64,000 bases of DNA from Aestuariispira ectoiniformans (GCF_025136295.1 NZ_CP062788.1:4047588-4111587), one strand, 5' to 3'; numbered from the stretch's first letter, positions 17,441 to 26,881 are shown. Notes: generated by a model not told the origin, from the sequence alone. Numbers and translations: made by a program.

Positions 17441-18574
17441 TCAGACTTTATGCATGACGGTGACCAGATCACTGGGGAACTGGAAGGTGACGGCGGTTCC
17501 CGCCCCCGGTGTCGACCGGATGGCAAAGCTGCCACCCAGTTGCTCCACCAGGGATCGCGCCATCGGCAAGCCAAGGCCAACGCCTTCAAAATGGCGACTA
17601 AGGGAGGAATCGACCTGCTCAAACGGCGCCATGGCGCGATCAAGCCCGTCCTTCTCAAGGCCGATCCCGCTGTCGACCACCTGCAACGACAGCCCGCCGG
17701 GCTCCGTCAAACTCAGGCAAAGACTGACTTCGCCCGCTTCCGGGGTGAATTTTATGGCATTGGACAGGATATTCTCCAAGGCGCGCCGCAATGCCCGTTC
17801 TTCCGAATGCAAGGCCGGTGTGACTGAACACAACCGGATATTGAATGAGAGTTTCTTTTCCTTAAAACGAGCGGCAAACCGTCTTTCTATGGAATGGATC
17901 AGGGCAATAACATCGACCATATCAAAGGCCTGACTGTTCAATCCCGCATTGATGTCGCTAAACTCAAGCAGCGAGTTGATCACCACCAGAAGGCGGTCGG
18001 CATTTTCATTGATTTCATTGGCATAGGCAGCAATCTCACTGTCACACTGCCGGTCCCGGCCAAGACGGGAGATCATCTCCGAAAAACCGATGATGGCATT
18101 CAGCGGGGACCGCAATTCATGCCCGATATTGGACAACAGTTCTGTCTTGAGCCGGTCCGCGGTTTCGGCCAGATGCCTGGCCTCCTGCAACTCCCGTTCA
18201 ATTGTCCGAAGGTTGGAAATGTCTTCAACGATCCCCTCGAATCCAACGACCACACCCTCCTCGTCATAGAGGGCCCTGCCGCTTTCCAGCATCCAGAATG
18301 TTGACCCATCGAGACGCTGCCCCAGAAACTCTACGGCGTGAAGCTCCCCTTTCTCCGCAATAATGGATACAAAGCGGTCGCGGTCCTCCAGCCTCGCATA
18401 GGCGGACATGGTGACACCGAAAATGCTCTTGAATTCGTCAACCGACTGGCAGCCGTGCATACGGGCCAGCGCCAGATTGGCCTCCAGATACCGGCCATCC
18501 GTTGACGTTCGATACATTCCTTCGACCGCCTTCTCGAACATATTCCGATAAAGCTGGTCTGAATCGTCTGCCAT
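17441..18574 (-). CDS. PAS-domain sensor histidine kinase
   Basis: This 377-residue soluble kinase has an N-terminal PAS domain (about 5-125; YRTSTDGRYLEANLALARMHG and a PAC-type VGFEGIVEDIS), a short coiled coil, and a HisKA domain with NIGHELRSPLNAIIGFSEM, where the His is phosphorylated. The ATPase domain follows with NILSNAIKFTPEAGEV, VVDSGIGLE and GVGLGLPMARSLVEQLGG. No response regulator lies beside it. ATG 18574 follows AAGAGA; the alternative TTG at 18601 is less likely. The stimulus is not evident from the sequence. Confidence 0.9.
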   Translation of the reverse strand: MADDSDQLYRNMFEKAVEGMYRTSTDGRYLEANLALARMHGCQSVDEFKSIFGVTMSAYARLEDRDRFVSIIAEKGELHAVEFLGQRLDGSTFWMLESGRALYDEEGVVVGFEGIVEDISNLRTIERELQEARHLAETADRLKTELLSNIGHELRSPLNAIIGFSEMISRLGRDRQCDSEIAAYANEINENADRLLVVINSLLEFSDINAGLNSQAFDMVDVIALIHSIERRFAARFKEKKLSFNIRLCSVTPALHSEERALRRALENILSNAIKFTPEAGEVSLCLSLTEPGGLSLQVVDSGIGLEKDGLDRAMAPFEQVDSSLSRHFEGVGLGLPMARSLVEQLGGSFAIRSTPGAGTAVTFQFPSDLVTVMHKV

Positions 18575-18807
18575 GTTTTGCAATTCTCTTACCGGAGACA
18601 ATCAGGCCTCCAATCCGTCAAATACCGGCATAAAAGTCTATGCGCTAATATTAAGGATATGAAGTTGAAACAATCTTAACGCCTGCAGGCATATGTTGTG
18701 AAGCAGCCTGCTTATTGACGGCAGCCCCCGGAAAGCCTAGTGTCCCGCACGCTTCACCAGAAGCTCTATTCACAACAATGACGTAACCATACGAAAAGGC
18801 AAATCCG

Positions 18808-20397
18808 ATGTCTGACACCGACATGCGCGAAATCGCAATGCAAGCAAAAGCATGGCCCTTTGAGGAGGCCCGCAAGGTCTTGGCGCGTCTCGGTGGCAAA
18901 AAACCGGAAAAAGGTTACGTCCTGTTCGAAACCGGCTACGGCCCGTCCGGCCTGCCGCATATCGGTACTTTCGGGGAAGTGCTGCGCACGACGATGGTCC
19001 GCCGCGCTTTTGAGATGATGAGCGACATTCCGACCCGTCTCTTCGCCTTCTCCGACGATATGGACGGGTTGCGCAAGGTTCCCGACAATGTGCCGAACCA
19101 GGAATTGCTGGCGCAGCATCTGGGCAAACCGCTGACCCAGGTGCCCGACCCCTTCGGCACCCATGACAGTTTTGGCCAGCACAACAATGCCCGTCTCCAG
19201 GCTTTCCTGGACAGCTTCGGTTTCGAGTATGAATTCCGCTCTGCAACGGAATGCTACAAAAGCGGTGAATTCGATCAGGCCCTTCTGGACGTGCTGCGCA
19301 ATTATGAAAAAGTGCAGAACATCATGCTCCCCAGCCTGGGTGAGGAACGCCGCAAGACCTACAGCCCCTTCCTGCCGATCTGCCCGGAAACCGGCATCGT
19401 CCTGCAGGTCCCTGTTGTTGAACTGAACCCGGAAGCCGGCACCATCGTCTATGAACGCGAAGACGGCAAAAAGGTTGAGACCGAAGTCACCGGCGGCAAA
19501 TGCAAACTGCAGTGGAAGCCGGACTGGGCCATGCGTTGGCATGCCCTGGGCGTGGACTATGAAATGTCCGGCAAAGACCTGACAGATTCCGTTAAACTGT
19601 CGGGCAAGATCTGCCGCGCTTTGGGCAGCCGCCCGCCGGAAAACCTGACCTATGAATTGTTCCTCGACGAACAGGGCCAGAAGATTTCCAAGTCCAAGGG
19701 CAACGGCCTCAGCATGGAAGAGTGGCTGACCTACGCCACGCCGGAAAGCCTGGCCAACTTCATGTTCGCCAAGCCGAAGACCGCCAAACGCCTCTATTTC
19801 GATGTTATTCCGAAACAGGTGGACGAATATTACGCCCATGTCCGTTCTTTCGACGGGCAGGAACCGGCCAAGAAGCTGGAAAGCCCGGCCTGGCACATCC
19901 ACAACGGCCAGCCGCCCAAGGATGTCCCGCCGCTGAGCTTCTCGATCCTGCTGAACCTGGCAAGTGTGTGCAACGCAGAGGACCCGAGCGTCCTTTGGGG
20001 CTTCATCTCCCGCTATGTGCCGGGTGCGACGCCGCAAAACAATCTGGCCCTGGACAAGCTGGTCGGCTATGCGGTCCGCTATTATCAGGACTTCGTCAAA
20101 CCGACGAAGAAATACCGCCTGCCGGTGGGCAAGGAAGTGGAAGCCCTGCAGGAATTGAAGGCCCGTCTGGACAACATGCCGGAAGATGCTGACGGCGAGG
20201 CTGCACAGACCGCCGTCTACGAGGTTGGCAAGGCGCATGAATTCGACAACCTGCGTGACTGGTTCAAGGCACAGTATGAAATCCTGCTGGGCCAGGAAAC
20301 GGGCCCGCGCATGGGGTCTTTCATCGCGCTCTACGGCCTGCGTGAAACCAGCGACCTGATTGACCGCGCCCTGAAGGGTGAGGACCTGTCGGCCTAA
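18808..20397 (+). CDS. lysK: Lysine--tRNA ligase, class I
   Basis: The 529-residue enzyme charges tRNA-Lys. It has the class I synthetase fold with HIGT (in [16 protein letters not shown]) as the HIGH motif and KISKSKGN as KMSKS, and no class II motifs. Class I LysRS occurs in archaea, spirochaetes and alphaproteobacteria in place of the common class II enzyme, which supports the taxonomic reading of this window. A strong terminator follows 27 bases after the stop, so the gene is transcribed alone. No T-box-like leader was recognised upstream. Confidence 0.95.
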   Translation: MSDTDMREIAMQAKAWPFEEARKVLARLGGKKPEKGYVLFETGYGPSGLPHIGTFGEVLRTTMVRRAFEMMSDIPTRLFAFSDDMDGLRKVPDNVPNQELLAQHLGKPLTQVPDPFGTHDSFGQHNNARLQAFLDSFGFEYEFRSATECYKSGEFDQALLDVLRNYEKVQNIMLPSLGEERRKTYSPFLPICPETGIVLQVPVVELNPEAGTIVYEREDGKKVETEVTGGKCKLQWKPDWAMRWHALGVDYEMSGKDLTDSVKLSGKICRALGSRPPENLTYELFLDEQGQKISKSKGNGLSMEEWLTYATPESLANFMFAKPKTAKRLYFDVIPKQVDEYYAHVRSFDGQEPAKKLESPAWHIHNGQPPKDVPPLSFSILLNLASVCNAEDPSVLWGFISRYVPGATPQNNLALDKLVGYAVRYYQDFVKPTKKYRLPVGKEVEALQELKARLDNMPEDADGEAAQTAVYEVGKAHEFDNLRDWFKAQYEILLGQETGPRMGSFIALYGLRETSDLIDRALKGEDLSA

Positions 20398-20423
20398 GAA
20401 GGCCCGCAAGACTTGACCTCAAA

Positions 20424-20457
20424 AAGGCACCGGTCCACTGGCCGGTGCCTTCTTTGT
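20424..20457 (+). terminator. Rho-independent terminator of lysK
   Basis: AAGGCACCGG (20424-20433) pairs with CCGGTGCCTT (20442-20451) and is followed by CTTTGTT. Confidence 0.88.
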
Positions 20458-20510
20458 TAGGCGCGCTCACGCCGTGACAACGCTACCCCGTATTTAGGGG
20501 GTCGCCCGGT

Positions 20511-21380
20511 TCAATATTCCGCCAACTCCCGGGCCAGAACGTCCCTCATCAATCCTGGCGTGCGCTCCAGAATGCGTTCAAGTGTCGGATCGACTGTGGC
20601 GAATTCACCTGCCTGCGCAGCGCGGTAATAACCAAGAACGACCTTCAGAACGAGTTCCGGAAGGCCTGCGGCTTGCGCATTCCGGATCATAGCATCTTCG
20701 CTGATGACCTGACGGGAGACCGTCCGGCCGGTCACCTCGCCCGCCATGCGCGCCAGGTCGGCAAGATCGAGCGCCTCCCTGCCGGTCAGCGGCGGAGTAG
20801 GGCCGTCGAAAGTTTCCTGCCCAGCCAGCAGACGGGCATCGGCCTCCGCCAGATCTTCATGGGTCGCCCAGGCCACCTTGCCGTCCTCAGGTCCCGTCAA
20901 CGTACCGTTTGCGAAGCCATGTGCATTCATGCCCATGGCGCTGTCGGCATAGAAACCGTGGCGCAGCGCTGTCCAGGCCACCCCTGAAGCCGCCAACATT
21001 GCCTCGGTCGCGGCATGATCGCGCCCAGGTGGGAAATGCGACTGCGCGTTACTCGACATCTGACTGGTATAGAGCAACCGCTCGACGCCCAGCATCTTTG
21101 CAACTGTAATGGCCGTTTTATGCTGCTCCCGCGGATCGCCCCCGCTGGCGGCTGCATTGGACGATACCAGCAAGACCCGCTTCGCCCCCTCCCAGGCGTG
21201 ACGCAAGCTGTCGGCGTCATCGTAATCGCCTCGCCTGATCCGCACCCCACGGGACGCAAGCGCTGCCAGTTTTCCCGGGTTGCGAACACTGACGCCAATC
21301 CGGTCTGCCGGAACAAGGCGCAGAAGGGCCTCTACCACAAGCCCGCCCAGTTTTCCCGACGCTCCCGTAACGATGAACAT
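20511..21380 (-). CDS. NmrA-like NAD(P)-binding oxidoreductase (quinone oxidoreductase 2 type)
   Basis: The 289-residue protein begins FIVTGASGKLGGLVVEALL, an atypical-SDR nucleotide-binding motif, and continues with RIRRGDYDDADSLRHAWEGAKRVLLVSS, the pattern of the NmrA/YtfG group. YtfG reduces quinones with NADPH; other members only sense the NAD(P) redox state. The canonical SDR YxxxK is not evident. It is transcribed divergently from a LysR gene 93 bases away, which probably controls it. Confidence 0.87.
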   Translation of the reverse strand: MFIVTGASGKLGGLVVEALLRLVPADRIGVSVRNPGKLAALASRGVRIRRGDYDDADSLRHAWEGAKRVLLVSSNAAASGGDPREQHKTAITVAKMLGVERLLYTSQMSSNAQSHFPPGRDHAATEAMLAASGVAWTALRHGFYADSAMGMNAHGFANGTLTGPEDGKVAWATHEDLAEADARLLAGQETFDGPTPPLTGREALDLADLARMAGEVTGRTVSRQVISEDAMIRNAQAAGLPELVLKVVLGYYRAAQAGEFATVDPTLERILERTPGLMRDVLARELAEY

Positions 21381-21432
21381 TGTTCACTCTCCAATCCTAT
21401 GCGTTGATAATCGACAAGATGACTGTTCTGAT

Positions 21433-21444
21433 TTATTTAAATAA
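21433..21444. promoter_or_regulatory. A+T-rich palindrome between NmrA and LysR genes
   Basis: TTATTTAAATAA is a perfect 12-bp palindrome at the middle of the divergent promoter region. It is a plausible LysR binding site by position, though the classical T-N11-A form was not clear. Confidence 0.4.
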
Positions 21445-21473
21445 GCTGCCAAATTCAGAATGGGCTGTTCTGC

Positions 21474-22379
21474 ATGAAGAACAATGTTTCCGCCGACGAT
21501 CTCGCCATGCTCCTGACAGTTCTGCGCGAAGGCGGCTTCCGCGCTGCCGCGCGGCGGCTTGGCACGGCTCCTTCCAGGGTCAGCACCACCGTCACACGCA
21601 TCGAGGAACAACTGGGCACTCCCGTCCTGCGCCGCACAACGCGCAGCCTGCACCTGACGGACCCAGGGCACCTGCTGGTGGACCGTGTAGGGCCGCTATT
21701 ATCGGCACTGGATGCCGCCTGCCATGAGGTGGCCAATCTTGGCGGTCAGGTTCAGGGGCGGCTGAAGCTGAATGTGCCCGGCGCAGTCATGCCCGACATC
21801 CTGCCCCCACTGCTGGCCGAATACCGGGCGCGTCACCCCGATGTGGAAGTCGAGATCATGGTTGAGAACGATCTGGTCGACATCGTCTCGGCGGGCTGCG
21901 ATGCCGGCATTCGCTATGGCAGCGTGCTGGAACAGGATATGATCTCAATTCCAATCGGCCCGCGTCTGCAGCAAACAGCCCTGGCAGCAGCCCCGGCCTA
22001 CCTGGAGGCGCGCGGGATACCCCAGACGCCAGAAGACCTTACCACCCACGACGCTATCCGCTATCGCCTTGACGGCGGTGCCCTGTTGCCTTGGGAACTA
22101 CAGGGCACCGGGCAATCCGTACGGGTCGAGCCTATCAATGCGCTTATCCTGAGCGTAAGCGCGCTTGACACGGGCCTGCGCTATGCACGCGCAGGGCTAG
22201 GCGTCATCCATACGTTCCGCAACTGGCTGGACGAAGATTTCCAGACGAAAAACCTGACCCCCGTACTGCCGGAATGGTGGCCGGAAATGGAGGGACCACA
22301 CCTCTACTATCCCAGCCGCTTCGCCCCGGCACCGCTGCGGGCGTTTATTGAGGTCTGTCGAAACACGACCGGGAAGTGA
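21474..22379 (+). CDS. LysR-family transcriptional regulator
   Basis: The 301-residue protein has the LysR winged helix at the N terminus (LAMLLTVLREGGFRAAARRLGTAPSRVSTTVTRIEEQLGTPVLRR, residues 7-52) and a periplasmic-binding-protein-like effector domain with RLKLNVPGAVMPDILPPLL. This subgroup often regulates divergent oxidoreductase genes. The adjacent NmrA-like gene is transcribed away from it and is the likely target. The effector is unknown. Confidence 0.92.
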   Translation: MKNNVSADDLAMLLTVLREGGFRAAARRLGTAPSRVSTTVTRIEEQLGTPVLRRTTRSLHLTDPGHLLVDRVGPLLSALDAACHEVANLGGQVQGRLKLNVPGAVMPDILPPLLAEYRARHPDVEVEIMVENDLVDIVSAGCDAGIRYGSVLEQDMISIPIGPRLQQTALAAAPAYLEARGIPQTPEDLTTHDAIRYRLDGGALLPWELQGTGQSVRVEPINALILSVSALDTGLRYARAGLGVIHTFRNWLDEDFQTKNLTPVLPEWWPEMEGPHLYYPSRFAPAPLRAFIEVCRNTTGK

Positions 22380-22497
22380 GGGTAAGCCTCTGCCAGAACC
22401 TTCGTATTCCACGAGTTAGACTTGAGATCGCAGCCCCTGAAAGCTGTCCGTTGCGTCGGCACCGCGAACCAATGCGGTTTGGCGCCGTCCCCTCTTT

Positions 22498-24195
22498 TTA
22501 CAGATGATCCTCGGTTGCAATCGTACCCTGACGGATACGCGTTCGTTCCGGCGGGAAGGATGCCCGAACCGTCGTTCCTTCTCCCACATCGCTTTCGATT
22601 TCAATCGTGCCGCCGTGAAGCTCCATCAGGAATTTGGTCAATGACAGCCCAAGCCCTACGCCGTCGTGACTGCGCGAGAAGACGTGATCGGCCTGACCGA
22701 ATGGCTCCAGCACATGGCCGATCATGTCCTTCGGAATACCACAGCCCGTGTCCTGTACGGTAATCGTGATCCCGCCCAGATTCGACACGGCCATCCTCAC
22801 GATGATATCGCCATGATCGGGGGTGAATTTCACTGCATTGGACAACAGGTTCAGCAAAATCTGGCGCACTCGGACGGGATCGGCATAAAGCCATGGCATA
22901 TCGTCGGGCACATCCATTGATGCATTGAGATTGCCCTGTTTCAGGAAGGATTCCACAGTCCGTAAACAGGACTGGCCCAGGTCTTCCAGGTCGACCACCT
23001 CCTCCGACAGCCCCAGTTCGCCGGCTTCGATCTTCGACACGTCCAGAATATCCCCGATCAGTTTTAGCAGATGGCTGCTGCTGTTCAGGATATCCTCGGC
23101 ATATTCCCGATATTTGTCATTCTGCATGGGACCGAACATTTCTTCGGTCATGATGGTTGAAAAGCCAATGACTGCGTTAAGCGGCGTGCGCAATTCATGG
23201 CTCATATTCGCCAGAAACTCGCTTTTGGTGCGATTGGCGGTTTCCGCTGCTTCCTTGGCCCCCAAAAGCTGCACCTCCGCCTTCTTGCGCTCCATAATCT
23301 CGGCGCGCAGCTCCGAGGTGCGTTCCTCCACCCGGTTTTCCAGCGAAAGATTTGCCTTTTTCAACGCGTCCTGTGCATGACGGCGCTGATCGACCTCATG
23401 TTGAAGTTCGCGCGTGCGCTCGCGGACCCTCTGTTCCAGGTCGTCACGGGCATGGATCAGGGCCTGCTCTGCCTGGCGCCGCTCCAACAGCAGTTGCCGG
23501 ATGGAACTGACGAAATTATTGGTCACACGGGCGACCAGCCCCAATTCGTCGTCGGCATGGCGCGGGTTCACATAGGCTTTCCCGCCATCCTCGCGCTCCG
23601 GATCAATTCTGGAAATGGATTCCGCCAAACGCACCAGCGGTTTCGTGATCAGGAAGTAGTAGGCCGCAAACAACAGCAGGACGAGAACCATGTTGCGAAT
23701 AAGGCCGCTCGCCAGCAGGAACATCGAACGGCCGAAAAAGTCCGACAGGGCCGCGTCCCGATCCACGGTGATTGTCAGCCGCCCCGGTTCCACACTCTGA
23801 CTGGCCGCGACTTTCAAGGGGACGGTATAGGTTCGGAATTCGTCGGTGATCTTCCTTGTGATCCAGCGGGATTTACTGGGCTCGACATCGCGCTCCCTTC
23901 GCGCCAGTTCAATCCCCAGGTCATCGTAGATTTCAGCACTTTTGATGAAGTGATATTCCAGAAGTCCGTTTACCACTTCCGCGGCGAGGTCCTCATCCAG
24001 AATATGCACCGCGCGGCTTGCAGGCGGTTGGGCCACCGCCAGAATGCGTTTGATAAATGCATCATGGGCGGCCACTTGTTCCCGGTAGTCCCAATAAAGC
24101 TGGACACAGCTTAACAACAGGCCGATCAGGAAGGCGAGAATGACGCCCGTCCGCGCCAGTTTGAAGGAAATACGGTCGCGAAAACGCAGGCTCAT
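22498..24195 (-). CDS. Membrane-bound HAMP sensor histidine kinase
   Basis: The 565-residue protein has a signal-anchor helix (about 15-35), a periplasmic domain (about 36-150), a second membrane helix (about 165-185) and a HAMP region. A long charged coiled coil (ERRQAEQALIHARDDLEQRVRERTRELQ and a second similar repeat) leads to HisKA with NMSHELRTPLNAVIGFSTIM, then the ATPase domain with LLSNAVKFTPDHGD, QDTGCGIPKDM and GVGLGLSLTKFLMELHGG. It has no receiver domain and no neighbouring regulator gene, so the signalling partner lies elsewhere. Confidence 0.92.
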   Translation of the reverse strand: MSLRFRDRISFKLARTGVILAFLIGLLLSCVQLYWDYREQVAAHDAFIKRILAVAQPPASRAVHILDEDLAAEVVNGLLEYHFIKSAEIYDDLGIELARRERDVEPSKSRWITRKITDEFRTYTVPLKVAASQSVEPGRLTITVDRDAALSDFFGRSMFLLASGLIRNMVLVLLLFAAYYFLITKPLVRLAESISRIDPEREDGGKAYVNPRHADDELGLVARVTNNFVSSIRQLLLERRQAEQALIHARDDLEQRVRERTRELQHEVDQRRHAQDALKKANLSLENRVEERTSELRAEIMERKKAEVQLLGAKEAAETANRTKSEFLANMSHELRTPLNAVIGFSTIMTEEMFGPMQNDKYREYAEDILNSSSHLLKLIGDILDVSKIEAGELGLSEEVVDLEDLGQSCLRTVESFLKQGNLNASMDVPDDMPWLYADPVRVRQILLNLLSNAVKFTPDHGDIIVRMAVSNLGGITITVQDTGCGIPKDMIGHVLEPFGQADHVFSRSHDGVGLGLSLTKFLMELHGGTIEIESDVGEGTTVRASFPPERTRIRQGTIATEDHL

Positions 24196-24406
24196 AGGCC
24201 ACCTTCCCTACGGCAGGCAGCGCCAACGTCCATTGTTTTTCCCAAGCCCGGGCTTGGCCTGCGTTTCCCCACAGTCATTCTCCACACCGTACCGACCGGC
24301 CGGGTTTATTGTTGCGCGATTTCCAACGATTGTAACCCCTTAACAATATAATTAGTTCACTTGCGAATGGGACAAAAGCGTTTTCCCGGACAATTCACAC
24401 GCCAAA

Positions 24407-24433
24407 AGAAAAATCCGGCCACACCGGCCGGAT
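24407..24433 (-). terminator. Rho-independent terminator of the aminotransferase gene
   Basis: On the minus strand ATCCGGCC-GGTGT-GGCCGGAT is followed by TTTTC. It lies about 35 bases after the aminotransferase stop codon. Confidence 0.85.
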
Positions 24434-24468
24434 CAATCTTTTTCACAATCTCAAACTATTGAAATCAA

Positions 24469-25305
24469 TCAGCTTTTATGGGCGAATTCCCAGTAAAGCT
24501 CACGCGCCAATTGCGCAATCGGACCCGGCTGCAACTCCCGCCCGCCGAAATTCGTGACCGGCATGACCTTACCGTAGTTACCTGTGTTGAAAATCTCGTC
24601 CGCATCCTCCAGATCCTGAACAGTAACCTGGCGTTCCAGCACCGTGACGTCCTTGTCACGGAGAAGCTGGATCACGCGTTGACGGGTAATCCCATTCAGG
24701 AAACAGCCATTCGGCGCCGGTGTCGACACAACCCCGTCCTTGGCGATGAACAGGTTTGCCGTTGCGAATTCCGCAACATTGCCCAAGGGATCCAGCATCA
24801 CCGCATTGTCAAAACCCGCTTTCTTCGCCTCGGTCAGCGCCCGGGCCGCATTGGGATAAAGGCATGCCGCCTTGGCATCGGTCGGCGCAAATTCGATCGA
24901 CGGACGGCGAAAGCGCGACAGCATTGCTGTAAAACCGCTTGCTGGCGGCAACGGAGATTCATAGAGCGACAGCGCGAACCGCGTGGTTTCCGGGTTCGGC
25001 GCAACAAACCCTTCATCGGCCCAATAAATTGGTTTGATATAGAGCGGCGTACCGGAGGGAAATTTGCCGATACCTTCCCAGGCCAGATCATAAATCTCCT
25101 GCCAGGACATGGTCGGCTCCAGGTCCAGCGCGGCTGCGGACCGGTTGGTACGCTGGCAATGCAGGTCCAGATCGGGGGCCACGCCCTCGAATGCACGCGC
25201 ACCGTCAAACACAGTCGACGCCAGCCAGACACCATTGGAATTTGCACTCAAAATCGGTTCCGAGCCATCGCGCCACGAACCGTCAAACCAGATTTGTCCC
25301 GCCAT
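24469..25305 (-). CDS. Class IV aminotransferase (branched-chain amino-acid aminotransferase-like)
   Basis: This 278-residue PLP enzyme has the fold-type IV pattern: FDGARAFEG near residue 33, the predicted PLP lysine in DAKAACLYPN, AKKAGFDNAVMLDPLGNVAE, and TANLFIAKDG with FLNGITRQRVIQLL as phosphate-binding segments. It is shorter than typical IlvE (about 310) and could use branched-chain amino acids or D-amino acids. It stands alone with its own terminator, so no pathway is suggested by neighbours. Confidence 0.88.
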   Translation of the reverse strand: MAGQIWFDGSWRDGSEPILSANSNGVWLASTVFDGARAFEGVAPDLDLHCQRTNRSAAALDLEPTMSWQEIYDLAWEGIGKFPSGTPLYIKPIYWADEGFVAPNPETTRFALSLYESPLPPASGFTAMLSRFRRPSIEFAPTDAKAACLYPNAARALTEAKKAGFDNAVMLDPLGNVAEFATANLFIAKDGVVSTPAPNGCFLNGITRQRVIQLLRDKDVTVLERQVTVQDLEDADEIFNTGNYGKVMPVTNFGGRELQPGPIAQLARELYWEFAHKS

Positions 25306-25420
25306 TTTTTCTCATCCTCTCATACCACTATAGCAGCCTTCGGCAGCTCTTTGAGGCAGTTAAGCAGCTTTCGCCAGAAGGGCCAAGTCGCCAGCGGCAA
25401 CGTCTCCGCAACAACTGTTG

Positions 25421-26047
25421 TTACTGGCTGGACCAAACGATGCGCGATTGCCAGACAACATCTGTGGACGGTCGCTCAAGGATCGTCCGTTCAGGCGACA
25501 GAAGTCTGAAGGCGATGCGATGCATGGTCACCCTTTCCAGTTCTAACAGCCTGACCCCGTCGCCTTTGAGATGAGCCGCCACCCGGTCTCCCCTTCTGAC
25601 GCTCAGTCGTGGGGCAACAACCACGAGCGCACCGGCACGAAAGACCGGCTCATAGCGATCATCGGAGATTTCCAAACCGAACAGGGTCGAATCCGGAACC
25701 TCGGGAAAGGGTCGGCTGGCCCAGCCATCCGCCCGTGGAAAACCGTCACGGTCGAAATCACCCGGCCGCGTGCCTTCAAAGGCACGACAGGGAATTTCCG
25801 CGCCTGCCACGACCGGAGTATGTTCCTGCATCAGGCCGAAAAACTCCTGGGGTGGGCAGTTCACTGCCGCCATGACTTTCGACAGGCTCTCTGTACCGGG
25901 CCAATGTGCACGCCCGTCGGCAAGAACACGTTTGCTTTTGTTGAATGCCGTCGGGTCCAGCCCTGCGCGCCGGGCCAGCGCCGACACGGAAAGCCGCCGA
26001 CTGGCTGCCAAGCGGTCAACCGCCCGCCATATGCTTTTATGATCCAA
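25421..26047 (-). CDS. S24-family phage-repressor-like HTH regulator, catalytic dyad apparently lost
   Basis: The 208-residue protein has an N-terminal helix-turn-helix (LSVSALARRAGLDPTAFNKSKR, about 19-40) and a C-terminal LexA/CI-like domain (FGLEISDDRYEPVFRAGALVVV…RRGDRVAAHLKGDGVRLLELE…RIVWSSQ). In self-cleaving homologues the motif is GDSMEP and a lysine follows in the VxxKxL strand. Here DDRYEP places Arg where the catalytic Ser should be, and the lysine position is not Lys, so RecA-stimulated self-cleavage looks lost. It is divergent from the phage head cassette and probably represses it from the operator at 26080-26097. Confidence 0.82.
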   Translation of the reverse strand: MDHKSIWRAVDRLAASRRLSVSALARRAGLDPTAFNKSKRVLADGRAHWPGTESLSKVMAAVNCPPQEFFGLMQEHTPVVAGAEIPCRAFEGTRPGDFDRDGFPRADGWASRPFPEVPDSTLFGLEISDDRYEPVFRAGALVVVAPRLSVRRGDRVAAHLKGDGVRLLELERVTMHRIAFRLLSPERTILERPSTDVVWQSRIVWSSQ

Positions 26048-26079
26048 TGCGCTCTCTCCAAAAGTGGCTCATTTTCAGT

Positions 26080-26105
26080 ATAGGTTATTTTTCCTATTTT
26101 TGACA
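26080..26105. promoter_or_regulatory. Candidate repressor operator and -35 of the phage cassette promoter
   Basis: ATAGG-N8-CCTAT (26080-26097) is an inverted repeat in the middle of the divergent region; TTGACA (26100-26105) follows it at once, with an imperfect -10 (TATCAG) 17 bases on. A further inverted repeat ACAGAA-N5-TTCTGT (26132-26148) precedes the AAGGAGG site of the first cassette gene. The layout suits repression by the adjacent S24 regulator. Confidence 0.55.
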
Positions 26106-26162
26106 AGATAATGAGAACATAATATCAGAATACAGAACAACTTTCTGTAAGGAGGAACATCC

Positions 26163-26654
26163 TTGGGTAGCAGTATTCGCCTCCGCGGCACACGGGCGAC
26201 CGCCCTGGTCTGCTTCACCGGACAGACGGACATCCCGTGGCTGAAGCTACTTCACAAAAACTACCGTCACTGCTTCGCGGTCATCAGGTTGGAAGATCGT
26301 TGGATAGCATACAACCCTTTATCCCATCGCACAGATATCCAGATATTTCCGGAAATGCCCACCGGTCACCTGCGGCGTCACCTGGAAGAAAGCGGCCTGC
26401 GTGTTATCGAGTGCACCACCAGAACAGATACCCGTTTCCGATTGGCACCAATATTTCCCTATAGTTGTGTTGAAGCGGTAAAAAGAGTTTTGGGCCTGGA
26501 CGCCCGCTGGATCAAAACCCCGCGACAACTCCACATCGCATTAAGAGAACATTTAACGAACAAACTTCTTGACTCTCCCCCTCCTTCTTGCCTATACAGA
26601 CAAGACTCACAAGCAACCGGCCCATCGCGCCGGTTATTTCATCCCCAAAAATAG
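26163..26654 (+). CDS. Phage-cassette protein of unknown function
   Basis: This protein of up to 163 residues is not assigned to a named family. The conserved-looking core is WLKLLHKNYRHCFAVI, RWIAYNPLSHRTDI, and PYSCVEAVKRVLGL; the His-Cys pair, the further His and the late Cys could form a small papain-like or structural centre, but that is a guess. It starts with TTG at 26163, seven bases after GGAGG. It is the first gene downstream of the repressor-controlled promoter. Its last 30 codons overlap a second promoter and a hairpin, so the true functional end may be near 26560. Confidence 0.55.
   Translation: MGSSIRLRGTRATALVCFTGQTDIPWLKLLHKNYRHCFAVIRLEDRWIAYNPLSHRTDIQIFPEMPTGHLRRHLEESGLRVIECTTRTDTRFRLAPIFPYSCVEAVKRVLGLDARWIKTPRQLHIALREHLTNKLLDSPPPSCLYRQDSQATGPSRRLFHPQK
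26569..26598 (+). promoter_or_regulatory. Internal promoter for the phage head genes
   Basis: CTTGACT with TTGACT at 26569-26574 and TATACA at 26593-26598, spacer 18. The extended -35 CTTGAC suits alphaproteobacterial sigma-70. It lies inside the 3' end of the preceding gene and just before the small gene at 26672. Confidence 0.6.
26615..26635 (+). terminator. Hairpin in the leader between the internal promoter and the head genes
   Basis: AACCGGC-N7-GCCGGTT is followed by ATTTC, not a strong T-run. It may be a leaky terminator or attenuator for the internal promoter, or may stabilise the mRNA start. Confidence 0.45.
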
Positions 26655-26671
26655 AACAAAAGGAGAACACA

Positions 26672-26881
26672 ATGGGTGGACTATTCAGTAGCCCCTCTCC
26701 GCCGCCCCCGCCACCGCCGCCTTCCGAGGAAGAAAACCGGAAGGAGGAAATCACCGCCCGCAAGGAGGATATCGAACGCCGCCGACGCGGTCGCAGCGGA
26801 ACCATCCTGACCGGCTGGAAAGGCGCCTTGGATTCGCAGCAGACACCAACCCCCAGCACAAAGGACAAACTTGGCGAATGA
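26672..26881 (+). CDS. Small proline-rich, charged phage protein upstream of portal
   Basis: The 69-residue protein starts GGLFSSPSPPPPPPPPSEEE, then a charged coil rich in Lys, Arg and Glu, and ends with RSGTILTGWKGALD. Short proteins of this make-up (proline tract, RRRGRSGTILTG-like end) commonly sit immediately before podovirus portal genes; their role is not settled. ATG 26672 follows AAAGGAG. Its stop overlaps the portal start as ATGA, indicating coupled translation. Confidence 0.75.
   Translation: MGGLFSSPSPPPPPPPPSEEENRKEEITARKEDIERRRRGRSGTILTGWKGALDSQQTPTPSTKDKLGE

Noticed and set aside
18766-20409. Long open frame of 547 codons antisense to lysK
   Set aside because: It mirrors the G+C-rich third-position pattern of lysK, has no family resemblance, and the sense gene has complete synthetase motifs.
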